From positions 225,507-287,048 of the forward strand of contig NZ_VLOG01000039.1 of assembly GCF_007655305.1 (NCBI RefSeq): a DNA stretch of 61,542 nucleotides, given 5' to 3'. Under the pieces are notes generated by a model. The model was not told the DNA's origin, made no database searches, and saw only the letters and a list, made by a program, of their open reading frames with translations. A program made the translations under genes and the position numbers. Position 1 is the first letter of the stretch. Every line of letters begins with the position of its first letter. This document shows positions 33,696-42,162 of this stretch, piece after piece. The DNA is from Algoriphagus algorifonticola. GTDB taxonomy: Bacteria > Bacteroidota > Bacteroidia > Cytophagales > Cyclobacteriaceae.

Positions 33696-33724
33696 TTGGA
33701 AAATCAATACTTTCTTTATATTTG
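33696..33724 (+). promoter_or_regulatory. Bacteroidota-type promoter
   Basis: TTG (33696-33698) and a perfect TATATTTG (33717-33724) are 18 nt apart, matching the TTTG/TAnnTTTG consensus of the Bacteroidota housekeeping sigma factor. It lies 28 nt before the GTG start of the Skp-like gene. Confidence 0.7.
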
Positions 33725-33752
33725 CGCCCTTGTCAACAATAAAATATACAAA

Positions 33753-34352
33753 GTGAAAAAAGGATTTAAATTCATAGGAGTACTTGGTTTTGCAACAGTG
33801 CTTTTTTACGCTTGTCAACCAAAAACTACAGAAAACACAACTGCAACAGCTTCAGGAGAGGCTGCTTCAATTTCTGATTTGAGTATTGCATATGTGTATA
33901 CTGACAGTGTGATCAATCAGTACGAGTTCTTCAAAAAGAAATCCGAAGAAATCACAGAAAAAGGAAAGAAGTTTGAAGGTGATCTTCAAAGCAGAGCTAG
34001 AGGTTTTGAGCAGGAGGTTGCTAATTTTCAGCAAACTGGTGGAAATATGACACCTAATCAGCAAAGAGCTAAGCAGGAAGAGTTGGTAAAGAAAGAGCAA
34101 AACTTGATGACTTACAGAGATAATCTGATGCAAGAGCTTTCTGCTGATGAGTCTAATTTATATAGCGATGTTTATGACAAAGTTCAGAAATATCTAAAGA
34201 GCTATGCAGAGGAAAACAATATTGATTTGATCTTGAGCTACACTAGAGGTGGAGCAGTATGGTATGGAAAAGATGCTTTGGATGTAACCAAAGCCGTGAT
34301 TGAAGGTCTGAATAAAGAGTACAATACTACGCCTGCTGATTCAGCTAAATAA
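33753..34352 (+). CDS. OmpH/Skp-like periplasmic chaperone (lipoprotein)
   Basis: A 199-aa precursor starting with GTG at 33753. This start places the basic KKGFKF and hydrophobic core properly before a lipobox (VLFYAC, Cys21); an upstream TTG would coincide with the promoter. The mature protein begins with a Thr/Ser/Ala linker, then DLSIAYVYTDSVINQYEFFKKKSEEI, and long charged helices (about 60-140) rich in Lys/Glu/Gln, the tentacle-like coiled coils of OmpH/Skp. It ends IDLILSYTRGGAVWYG and DVTKAVIEGLNKEY, typical of the family core. Role: binding unfolded outer-membrane proteins. Lipidation differs from classical soluble Skp. Confidence 0.85.
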   Translation: MKKGFKFIGVLGFATVLFYACQPKTTENTTATASGEAASISDLSIAYVYTDSVINQYEFFKKKSEEITEKGKKFEGDLQSRARGFEQEVANFQQTGGNMTPNQQRAKQEELVKKEQNLMTYRDNLMQELSADESNLYSDVYDKVQKYLKSYAEENNIDLILSYTRGGAVWYGKDALDVTKAVIEGLNKEYNTTPADSAK

Positions 34353-34374
34353 GTATTTACTTACTGATATTTCG

Positions 34375-34401
34375 AAACCCGGCTTAAGGTCGGGTTTTTT
34401 T
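34375..34401 (+). terminator. Intrinsic terminator of the OmpH-like gene
   Basis: AAACCCG (34375-34381) pairs with CGGGTTT (34391-34397), followed by a run of Ts, 22 nt after the stop codon. Confidence 0.8.
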
Positions 34402-34449
34402 GTACCCTATTTTTAGGTATTTTTGACGCCTAATTGATAAATCCAAGTA

Positions 34450-35421
34450 ATGAAAATCACAGAATTTCTAAAGCACCACTACAGACATTTTAATGCAGCT
34501 GCCTTGATTGATGCGGCCGAAGGATATAAGACTCATTTGGAAGAAGGAGGGAAGATGATGGTCACCCTAGCAGGAGCCATGTCTACCGCTGAATTGGGTA
34601 TTTCCTTGGCAGAAATGATCCGTCAAGATAAAGTCCAAATCATTACCTGTACAGGTGCCAACCTGGAAGAGGACGTTTTTAATCTGGTTGCCCATGATTA
34701 TTACGAGAGAATCCCAAATTACCGGGAATTATCTCCTGAACAGGAGCAAGACCTTTTGGAGCGACACATGAACAGGGTTACGGATACTTGTATTCCTGAG
34801 ATGGAAGCCATGAGAAGAATTGAAAATGTGATTTTGGAAGAATGGATGAAAGCCGACGAGGCCGGTGAAGCATATTTTCCACATGAATTTTTCTACAAAA
34901 TATTGCTTTCCGGTAAGTTGGATGACTCTTTCCAAATTGATCCTAAGAACAGCTGGTTATTAGAAGCTGCCAAAAAGAATCTGCCTATCATAGTGCCAGG
35001 ATGGGAAGATTCAACCTTGGGAAATATGTTTGCAGGTCATGTGATCTCTGGAGATGTTAAGAATGTGCATACTGTAAGAAGCGGGATAGAATATATGATG
35101 TTCCTGGCTGAATGGTATACGCAGAATGCTACCGAAGAAAGTAAAGTTGGATTTTTCCAAATTGGCGGGGGAATTGCAGGAGACTTCCCAATCTGCGTGG
35201 TTCCGATGCTGCATCAGGACTTGCAACGTGATAATGTGCCTCTTTGGGGTTATTTCTGCCAGATTTCTGATTCTACTACTTCTTATGGATCATACTCTGG
35301 AGCAGTTCCTAACGAGAAGATTACCTGGGGTAAACTTGGTTTGGAAACCCCGAAATTTATCATTGAATCTGATGCAACAATTGTGGCCCCGCTGGTATTT
35401 GCCATCGTTTTGGGTCAATAA
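34450..35421 (+). CDS. Deoxyhypusine synthase-like enzyme
   Basis: A 323-aa member of the deoxyhypusine/homospermidine synthase-like family (NAD-dependent transfer of an aminobutyl group from spermidine). Landmarks: MVTLAGAMSTAELG (Rossmann start), ITCTGANLEEDVF, VPGWEDSTLGNMFAGHV, FFQIGGGIAGDFPICVVP and ITWGKLGLE, where Lys295 aligns with the catalytic lysine of the eukaryotic enzyme (SWGK). Bacteria lack eIF5A, so the acceptor must differ: putrescine (giving homospermidine), agmatine or a protein are options. It begins after a terminator and is followed 2 nt later by the PD40-OmpA gene, so the two form an operon. Confidence 0.88.
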   Translation: MKITEFLKHHYRHFNAAALIDAAEGYKTHLEEGGKMMVTLAGAMSTAELGISLAEMIRQDKVQIITCTGANLEEDVFNLVAHDYYERIPNYRELSPEQEQDLLERHMNRVTDTCIPEMEAMRRIENVILEEWMKADEAGEAYFPHEFFYKILLSGKLDDSFQIDPKNSWLLEAAKKNLPIIVPGWEDSTLGNMFAGHVISGDVKNVHTVRSGIEYMMFLAEWYTQNATEESKVGFFQIGGGIAGDFPICVVPMLHQDLQRDNVPLWGYFCQISDSTTSYGSYSGAVPNEKITWGKLGLETPKFIIESDATIVAPLVFAIVLGQ

Positions 35422-35423
35422 TT

Positions 35424-37046
35424 ATGAATAAGTTCAAGTCATTTTATGTGAAAGCAGGCAGTCTAGTATTGCTTGCTTTTTCTTTTTCCTCAGGCCTTTC
35501 TGCTCAAGCTATCCGAAGTTTGTCAGGAGCAAATAGTCCACAGGATGATCAGAATCCTGTTTGGATTGGAAATAATACGCTGCTCTTTACAAGAGCATTT
35601 CACCCAGACAATAAAGGTGGAATTACTGATCCCGGTGATATCTGGATGAGTAAAAAAGATGAAAATGGGGAATGGTCAGAGGCTATTCACAGACCTGATC
35701 TCAGTACGCCTGGCTACGATTTTCCATTGGGTTTGGAGGATCTTCTTACTTTACTCGTATATCACAGAGATACTGATAGAAATGGGGTTTATCAGTACTC
35801 TAAATTTGGAACTGACTGGAATTTTCTGCGAAAAGTCAATGTGGAAGGAATTTCAGAAATGGAAGGAAACCTGACTGGTAGAGTTTCGAAAGGTGGAACT
35901 TTAATTTTTATTTCAGGGAAAAGAGCAGATGGCAGAGGAAATGAAGATATATACCTGACAAAGAAGGTTGGTACAATAGATTGGTCAAAGCCGGTTCATC
36001 TCGGAAATGTGATCAATACTCCGGGTCAGGAAATAAGTCCATTCTATAATCCTGACAGCAAGCTCCTTTATTTTTCGTCAAATATGCAGGAAGGAGCTCA
36101 GGGGAAAGATATTTTTATCGCCAAATCTTTGGACGGAACCCTTTCCAATTGGAGCCAGCCTAAAAGATGGGAACAAATCAGTTCTCCAGGATCTGAAGCT
36201 TCCATCACCTTTATTTCTGATGAGGAAATAGTTTGGACTAGTACACAAAACAGTGATGGATTTGCGGATCTCTTGACTTTCCAAAACCCAGAAAAATTAA
36301 TTATTCCAGAGAATTTTGAGTCTCCGAGTGCTGTTTTATTGAATCAAAAAGAAGCTGAAGAAAAGGTAGAGATACAAGAAATTGTTCCTATTTATCCTTC
36401 AAGTTCCGTAGGATTTCCGGAAGTAAAGGTTCAGGAAAAATCTGTACCCGTAGATGAGCCCAATCTTTCTTGGTTGGTTATCGATGAAAGTTCAAAATCC
36501 AGAATTTTGGATTATTCCTTATTCTCAAAAAAAGCTGCAGAATGGGGAATAGAAAACGGCCCATTAAAATTGAATGAATTAAAGAAGTCTGGAGTAACTG
36601 AGCTTCGATTTCAGGCAGCAACATATTTCCCGGTTGTAGTTCCTGTGGATCGGATTTTAAGTGGAGAACCAAATGTGATTTTGCTGCGAAAAGCGGCTCC
36701 TGGAAGTACCTTTACTTTGGAAAAGGTGGCATTCAAAAGAGGCACAGCTGAGCTAGAAGGAGTAGAAACACTGGAGTTTTTGAATGAGATTGCCGAGTTT
36801 TTAATAGAAAATCCTGATCTGACCATCCGAATTAGTGGACATACTGATAATGCCGGTGATCCAGGATTAAATAAAGCCCTTTCCTTAGAACGAGCAGCAG
36901 CTGTGAGGGACTATTTGGTGGAGAAAGGTATTGAGTTTGAAAAATTAAGAATTGCAGGATGGGGTGGAACTCGCCCTGTGGCTTCCAATGCAACTGAAGC
37001 AGGAAGAGCAAAAAATAGAAGAGTAGAATTAACAGTAGAAAATTAG
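35424..37046 (+). CDS. PD40 beta-propeller - OmpA domain envelope protein
   Basis: A 540-aa precursor with a long Sec signal (cleavage after LSA, about residue 27). An N-terminal beta-propeller of PD40-like blades follows (NPVWIGNNTLLFTRAF, ISPFYNPDSKLLYFSSN, about 30-300), then a linker with a FRAAT-like repeat, and a C-terminal OmpA peptidoglycan-binding domain (about 430-540) with ISGHTDNAGDPGLNKALSLERA and AKNRRVEL. It is likely anchored to the cell wall from the outer-membrane side. Such proteins are common in gliding and motile Bacteroidota, but no gliding genes are nearby. Operon partner of the deoxyhypusine-synthase-like gene. Confidence 0.85.
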   Translation: MNKFKSFYVKAGSLVLLAFSFSSGLSAQAIRSLSGANSPQDDQNPVWIGNNTLLFTRAFHPDNKGGITDPGDIWMSKKDENGEWSEAIHRPDLSTPGYDFPLGLEDLLTLLVYHRDTDRNGVYQYSKFGTDWNFLRKVNVEGISEMEGNLTGRVSKGGTLIFISGKRADGRGNEDIYLTKKVGTIDWSKPVHLGNVINTPGQEISPFYNPDSKLLYFSSNMQEGAQGKDIFIAKSLDGTLSNWSQPKRWEQISSPGSEASITFISDEEIVWTSTQNSDGFADLLTFQNPEKLIIPENFESPSAVLLNQKEAEEKVEIQEIVPIYPSSSVGFPEVKVQEKSVPVDEPNLSWLVIDESSKSRILDYSLFSKKAAEWGIENGPLKLNELKKSGVTELRFQAATYFPVVVPVDRILSGEPNVILLRKAAPGSTFTLEKVAFKRGTAELEGVETLEFLNEIAEFLIENPDLTIRISGHTDNAGDPGLNKALSLERAAAVRDYLVEKGIEFEKLRIAGWGGTRPVASNATEAGRAKNRRVELTVEN

Positions 37047-37071
37047 AAAAAGGGATATTCTTTAATCTGGT

Positions 37072-37225
37072 TATCCGCAATCATGCCAGTTACCTTATTT
37101 TCTTTGCTTGACCGATTGGAAGACCGATGACCGAAGACCCAGCCACGGCAGGCGAAGCTTCCGGATTCTGATCCTTTTAGCAGACAATAAACCGTATTTT
37201 GTTGTTACTGGTAAGAAAGCGGATA
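37072..37225 (-). repeat. TATCCGC-bounded repeat, copy 2 (154 bp, inverted)
   Basis: Bounded by TATCCGC (37072-37078) and GCGGATA (37219-37225). In reverse complement it aligns along its whole length with 6621-6769, including identical blocks of 32 and 24 nt. Compared with copy 1 it carries a short TCGGTC-type duplication near the middle. Confidence 0.75.
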
Positions 37226-37236
37226 TCCATAAAATA

Positions 37237-37274
37237 AAAAGAGCGCTGGGCTTATTTAAAGTCAGCGCTCTTTT
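37237..37274. terminator. Bidirectional intrinsic terminator
   Basis: AAAAGAGCGCTG (37237-37248) pairs with CAGCGCTCTTTT (37263-37274) over a 14-nt loop. It separates the OmpA gene and the repeat from the convergent oxidoreductase gene end at 37292. Confidence 0.85.
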
Positions 37275-37291
37275 ATTATAAATAAATGCTA

Positions 37292-38752
37292 CTAAAGGGT
37301 GTAATCCCCTCGATATTCCCGCTTTACAAATTGATTAGCTGGATCAAAATTGGTGATTTTCATATTTGGACCATCCCAAACCAATTTGATTCCTCTGCCT
37401 GGGTAATCGAATTGATTGTCATTTCCTCCAGGTCTTGGTACTCTGTAGTCATAAGACCTGATTGCAAGATTTCCCATCAAAACAGATTCAGTCAATGGCC
37501 CTGCCACACTGAAAGGAGAACTCAATTGTTGATATTCTTTTGAGCCATAACCTCCGATACAAGCTTCTACCCAGTTTCTGTAATGACCTCTGTCTCCATC
37601 CGGTACTCGGTACAATGTTTCAGGAACATTGATGTCTTTGGTTTTGGAAGTAGGTAATAGTTGTGGGTTGACCCCATATGTGGAGCACATCATTTTTCCT
37701 TTTGTTCCCTCGATAATTACTCCGTTGCCTCCGTCTCCCATTTGTTCGTTAGGTTCCAATTCCTCTGGTCTCGTTGGTTGAATACCTCCATCCATCCAGT
37801 GAAACTCTAGATCTTCTTTTCCTGGTCTGTCAAACCTTAATGTGATATGGGAAGAAGGAGGACAGCTGTCTGGGAAGTACCCTCTTTGAAATTCACCTAC
37901 ATAGACTGATCCTACAGAGCATTCTGCGGATTTAGGGTAGCCTAATCCTAAAACTCTAAAAGGTGGCTCCATGATATGGCATGCCATATCTCCTAATGCA
38001 CCTGTTCCATAATCCCACCAACCTCTCCAATTAAATGGGACCAGATTTTCTACATAATCTTTGTATGGAGCCGTTCCAAGCCATAGATCCCAATCCAGAT
38101 CACTTGGCGGTGTCATGGGTTCATTGGGCCATGGAATACCTTGTGGCCAAACAGGCCTATTGGTCCAGGAGTAAACTTTTGTAGCTTCTCCAATCAACCC
38201 TGCATTATACCATTCTACCATTTTTCTGACTCCGTCCCCAGAAGATCCCTGGTTTCCCATCTGGGTTACCACTTTGTACTTTTCTGCAGCCTGAGTCAAC
38301 ATTCTTGCCTCATAGATGTCATGAGAAAGAGGTTTTTGAACATAAACATGTTTTCCCATTTTCATGGCCATCATCGCCTGCACGGCATGCATGTGATCCG
38401 GAGTAGATACTGTGACCGCGTCAATGTTTTTTTCCTCTTTTTCCAACATGACTCTGAAGTCCTTATAATAAGGAGCTTTTGGATGTTGATCTCTTGCTCT
38501 TTGGGCTCTTGTATCGTCTACATCACATAAGGCAACTATCTCAGCTTTTTCACTTCTATATACTCCACTTACATCATTGTAGCCCATTCCTCCAACTCCA
38601 ATTCCTGCTACTCTGAGTTTGTCACTAGGTGCAACAAAGCCTGGACCGCCTAAAACATGTCTTGGTACAATGTAGAATCCCGCCAAGGCTAAAGTGGAGC
38701 CCTTGAGAAATTCTCTTCTTGAATTAGTTTTTATCTCTTTTTTGTCTTTCAT
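37292..38752 (-). CDS. Tat-exported Gfo/Idh/MocA family oxidoreductase
   Basis: A 486-aa NAD(P)-dependent sugar oxidoreductase. The N-terminus has a twin-arginine signal (NSRREFLKGSTLALAGFYIVP), so it would be exported folded with its cofactor. Then come the Rossmann fold (RVAGIGVGGMGYNDVSG), VALCDVDDTRA, VSTPDHMHAVQAMMAM and KHVYVQKPLSHDIYEAR, and a C-terminal beta-sheet domain with TGALGDMACHIMEPPFRVL. This exported subgroup is frequent in Bacteroidota and Planctomycetota and often modifies sugars from host or algal glycans; some members act as glycosidases by an oxidation-elimination route. The divergent neighbour is a GH20 hexosaminidase, suggesting related amino-sugar substrates (inference). 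Confidence 0.9.
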   Translation of the reverse strand: MKDKKEIKTNSRREFLKGSTLALAGFYIVPRHVLGGPGFVAPSDKLRVAGIGVGGMGYNDVSGVYRSEKAEIVALCDVDDTRAQRARDQHPKAPYYKDFRVMLEKEEKNIDAVTVSTPDHMHAVQAMMAMKMGKHVYVQKPLSHDIYEARMLTQAAEKYKVVTQMGNQGSSGDGVRKMVEWYNAGLIGEATKVYSWTNRPVWPQGIPWPNEPMTPPSDLDWDLWLGTAPYKDYVENLVPFNWRGWWDYGTGALGDMACHIMEPPFRVLGLGYPKSAECSVGSVYVGEFQRGYFPDSCPPSSHITLRFDRPGKEDLEFHWMDGGIQPTRPEELEPNEQMGDGGNGVIIEGTKGKMMCSTYGVNPQLLPTSKTKDINVPETLYRVPDGDRGHYRNWVEACIGGYGSKEYQQLSSPFSVAGPLTESVLMGNLAIRSYDYRVPRPGGNDNQFDYPGRGIKLVWDGPNMKITNFDPANQFVKREYRGDYTL

Positions 38753-39039
38753 GGTTATTTGGGAAAATCAATAAAAGGTATGCTTATGTTCTTTATTTCA
38801 AGTGTAGTCTATTTTTGATTGAGAAGGATAACTTTCAATGATCCAGAAAGCTCAAATCCATTTACATGATTTCAATTTAAAAAAATCATGGGGATACTGA
38901 TTTTAATTTTTGAATAATGGAAAGGATTTGATGCAAAAGGTGCATTCATTCCCATATTCATCTTTTTCAAATAAATTTGATAAAAGGAAATGGATAAAAA
39001 AAATTTTTATTTAAGTTTACTCAAACCCAATCAATAATC

Positions 39040-40647
39040 ATGAAAAAATTCAAACTGGCTTTCGCGATTTCAATCGTGCTGTTAGCGACTGCCTGCCAAA
39101 ATCAAAAGGAATCATTAGATGCTGTGGGTATAATGCCCTTACCTGCGAGTGTAATACCTGCCTCGGGAAGCTTTCAGGTGAATGAATCGACTTCTATACA
39201 AATATCTGGTTCTGGAGAAGAACTGTCTTTCATCGCAGATTATTTAGCTCAGAAACTCCGTAATGCTACGGGTTTTGCAATCCCTGTATCCGGTGATGCA
39301 GGCTCTATTGTTTTGGACCTTAAATCAAATTCTGGAGATGAATCTTATGAATTGGAGATAGGAGAAGAAAAAATAGTCATATCCTCCAATGGAGTTTCTG
39401 GAATATTTTATGGTGTTCAAACCCTACTTCAAGCCTTTCCTGCAGAGTTATTTTCTCCCAATCCGAGCAATCAAACTTGGGAAGTACCTGCGGGAAAAAT
39501 TGTAGACAAACCGAAGTATGCCTATAGAGGGTCTATGCTGGATGTTTCCAGACATTTTATGGGTGTTGAGGAAGTGAAGCACTATATTGATCTAATGGCC
39601 GAGCTAAAATTAAACTATTTGCATTTACACTTAACCGATGATCAAGGTTGGAGAATCGAAATCAAATCCTGGCCTAAACTGACAGAAATAGGCGGCAGTA
39701 CTCAAGTTGGAGGTGGAGAAGGTGGTTATTATACACAAGAAGATTATGTGGATATAGTAAAGTATGCTTCTCAGAGGTTTATTACTATTGTTCCTGAAGT
39801 GGACATGCCTGGTCATACCAATGCTATTTTAGCTTCCTATGGTGAGTTGAATTCCGGTATCAACTTACCAGATGGGGATACAGAAACTGTCACTAAGTCT
39901 GTCGAAAAAGCTGAGGGGGAATTAAAAAAGTCCAATATTATTAGAGAGCCAGCTGAACTCTATACAGGAATTGAAGTAGGATTCAGCACTTTGGATACTG
40001 ATCTGGAATTAACTTATCAATTGATTGATGACGTAGTAAGAGAGCTTTCAGCAATCACTCCTGGTCCTTATTTTCATATTGGCGGGGATGAGTCCCATGT
40101 AACCAAAAAAGACGATTATATCTATTTCATAGAGCGTGTTCAGGAGATAGTAAAGAGTCATGGTAAAATCAGCATTGGCTGGGATGAAATTGCCACCACT
40201 ACTTTATTACCTGGAAATGTTGCGCAATTTTGGGCTATGGCGGATAATGCTAAACTAGCTCAAGAGCAAGGAAATCAGGTATTAATGTCTCCTGCGAAGA
40301 AGGCTTACTTGGATATGCAGTATGATTCCACCACTAGAATAGGATTGCATTGGGCTGCCTATATCGAGTTAGATTCGGCCTATTTATGGGATCCGGCTAA
40401 TTATACTGATGGTATCACCAAAAAGGATATTTTAGGTGTAGAAGCGCCTTTATGGACTGAAACCGTGGTCACTAGAGATGATTTAGAATACCTGGTTTTC
40501 CCGAGACTGGCAGCAATTGCTGAGGTAGCTTGGACCCCAACGGAAAAAAGGAACTGGGAAAGCTTTAAAAAGCGAATTGCTATTCAAGGGAAGAGATGGG
40601 AATTAAGAGATATTAATTTCTATAAATCCCCCAAAGTGGATTGGTAG
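39040..40647 (+). CDS. Beta-N-acetylhexosaminidase (GH20), lipoprotein
   Basis: Removes terminal beta-linked N-acetylglucosamine or N-acetylgalactosamine from chitin, glycoprotein or peptidoglycan fragments. The 535-aa precursor has a lipobox at Cys19 (LLATAC), an N-terminal GH20b-type domain (PLPASVIPASGSFQ, to about 150) and a catalytic TIM barrel beginning RGSMLDVSRHFMG. LHLHLTDDQGWRIEI and HIGGDES are the key motifs; Asp350-Glu351 is the catalytic pair of substrate-assisted hydrolysis. VEAPLWTETV and FPRLAAIAEVAW close the barrel. Length is typical for single-domain bacterial enzymes. A 287-nt leader before it shows no clear features. A terminator follows. Confidence 0.95.
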   Translation: MKKFKLAFAISIVLLATACQNQKESLDAVGIMPLPASVIPASGSFQVNESTSIQISGSGEELSFIADYLAQKLRNATGFAIPVSGDAGSIVLDLKSNSGDESYELEIGEEKIVISSNGVSGIFYGVQTLLQAFPAELFSPNPSNQTWEVPAGKIVDKPKYAYRGSMLDVSRHFMGVEEVKHYIDLMAELKLNYLHLHLTDDQGWRIEIKSWPKLTEIGGSTQVGGGEGGYYTQEDYVDIVKYASQRFITIVPEVDMPGHTNAILASYGELNSGINLPDGDTETVTKSVEKAEGELKKSNIIREPAELYTGIEVGFSTLDTDLELTYQLIDDVVRELSAITPGPYFHIGGDESHVTKKDDYIYFIERVQEIVKSHGKISIGWDEIATTTLLPGNVAQFWAMADNAKLAQEQGNQVLMSPAKKAYLDMQYDSTTRIGLHWAAYIELDSAYLWDPANYTDGITKKDILGVEAPLWTETVVTRDDLEYLVFPRLAAIAEVAWTPTEKRNWESFKKRIAIQGKRWELRDINFYKSPKVDW

Positions 40648-40664
40648 AAAAACTAAAATATGAG

Positions 40665-40696
40665 CCCAAGTTGAAATTATCAGCTTGGGTTTTTTA
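40665..40696 (+). terminator. Intrinsic terminator of the GH20 gene
   Basis: CCCAAG (40665-40670) pairs with CTTGGG (40684-40689), followed by seven Ts. Confidence 0.7.
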
Positions 40697-40809
40697 CTTT
40701 TAGGAATAGTTCGAAAATCTAGGATTTTGAGGAAAATCGGCCTAATATGGTCCTTTTAAAATAAATTAGAAATGACAGGTTCATCTGTCTGATAAACAAA
40801 AAGATAAGA

Positions 40810-42162
40810 ATGGGAGACATTATTATTTCCTTTGCAAATTGGATATGGGGTACACCCATGTTGATTTTATTGATGGGTGGCGGTATGATTTTGTTGTTTC
40901 ACTCCGGCTTTGTTCCATTCCGGAAAATTGGACATGCCATCAGCCTTCTTAGAGGAAAATATGATGATGATCTTGCTCCAGGGCAAATCACATCATTTCA
41001 AGCTCTTTCAGCCGCAATAGCCGCTACAGTAGGACTGGGAAATATCAGTGGCGTGGCGATAGCAATCAATATGGGAGGTCCAGGCGCTATTTTTTGGATG
41101 TGGGTTTCCGCATTCGTGGGAATGGCAACCAAATTTTATAGCTGTAGCCTTGCCATCATGTTTAGAGGAAAAGACACTGCCGGAGTGGTTCAAGGTGGTC
41201 CCATGTACGTGATAGAAGAGGGAATGGGGAAAAAATGGAAGTTTCTTTCCATCATTTTTTCAGTAGCCGGTGTGATAGGTCTTTTAGCAATTTTTCAAGC
41301 CAATCAATTATCTGCTGTATTCAGAGCTGTGATGCTTGAACCATCAGGAATTCCTACAGGAGAAACGACAAGGTGGATAATCGGTATTTCGATGATGTTA
41401 CTTGTATCTATTGTAATTCTGGGAGGAATCCAAAGAATTGCTGTTGTAGCTTCTAAACTAGTGCCTTTTATGGTAGCTCTTTATTTTACTACTGTTTTGA
41501 TAATCGTAGCGAAATATGTGGGTGACGTTCCTGAAATGTTAATCAGAATCGTGACGGATGCATTTACCGGTGAGGCAGTAGCCGGTGGGGCTGTCGGGGC
41601 TGTAATTATTACAGGAGCCAGGAGGGCCGCTTTCTCTAATGAGGCGGGAATTGGTACAGCACCAATGGTTCATGGTGCATCTAAAAACAGAGAACCCATA
41701 AGAGAAGGTTTGATAGCAATGTTAGGGCCTTTCATCGATACAATTGTAGTTTGTACCTTGACAGCGCTTGTGATTATGCTGACAGGTGTTTGGCAAAGTA
41801 CAGAAGCTGATGGAGTAAGGCTTACTTTAAATGCTTTTGAAACGGCCTTGCCCGGAATCGGTAAATACCTGTTAATGACTGCAGTGCTAATCTTTGCCCT
41901 TTCAACTATGTTTACCTACTCTTACTATGGGCATAAGTGTTTCAATTACCTTTTTGGTGCCAAAAAAGCGGACTTTTACAATTATTTCTATTTGATTACG
42001 ATTGTAATGGGAGCTGTAGCTTCTTTAGAAGTTGTGGTGAGTTTGGTAGATGGAATGTATGCGATCATGGCAATTCCAACGATGATTTCTACCATATATC
42101 TGGCACCAAAAGTTAAAGCAGCTGCAAAAGATTATTTCGCAAGAATGAAAGCTGAAAAATGA
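40810..42162 (+). CDS. AgcS family alanine/glycine:cation symporter
   Basis: A 450-aa inner-membrane carrier of the alanine or glycine:cation (usually Na+) symporter family. Signature segments: GTPMLILLMGGGMILLFHSG, FQALSAAIAATVGLGNISGVA, NMGGPGAIFWMWVSAFVGMATKF, VQGGPMYVIEEG and RAAFSNEAGIGTAPMVHG. About eleven membrane spans. The last 4 nt overlap the start of the glycerate kinase gene (ATGA), so transporter and kinase are co-translated. The pairing suggests uptake of glycine, serine or alanine feeding a route through hydroxypyruvate/glycerate, but that is inference. Confidence 0.93.
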   Translation: MGDIIISFANWIWGTPMLILLMGGGMILLFHSGFVPFRKIGHAISLLRGKYDDDLAPGQITSFQALSAAIAATVGLGNISGVAIAINMGGPGAIFWMWVSAFVGMATKFYSCSLAIMFRGKDTAGVVQGGPMYVIEEGMGKKWKFLSIIFSVAGVIGLLAIFQANQLSAVFRAVMLEPSGIPTGETTRWIIGISMMLLVSIVILGGIQRIAVVASKLVPFMVALYFTTVLIIVAKYVGDVPEMLIRIVTDAFTGEAVAGGAVGAVIITGARRAAFSNEAGIGTAPMVHGASKNREPIREGLIAMLGPFIDTIVVCTLTALVIMLTGVWQSTEADGVRLTLNAFETALPGIGKYLLMTAVLIFALSTMFTYSYYGHKCFNYLFGAKKADFYNYFYLITIVMGAVASLEVVVSLVDGMYAIMAIPTMISTIYLAPKVKAAAKDYFARMKAEK

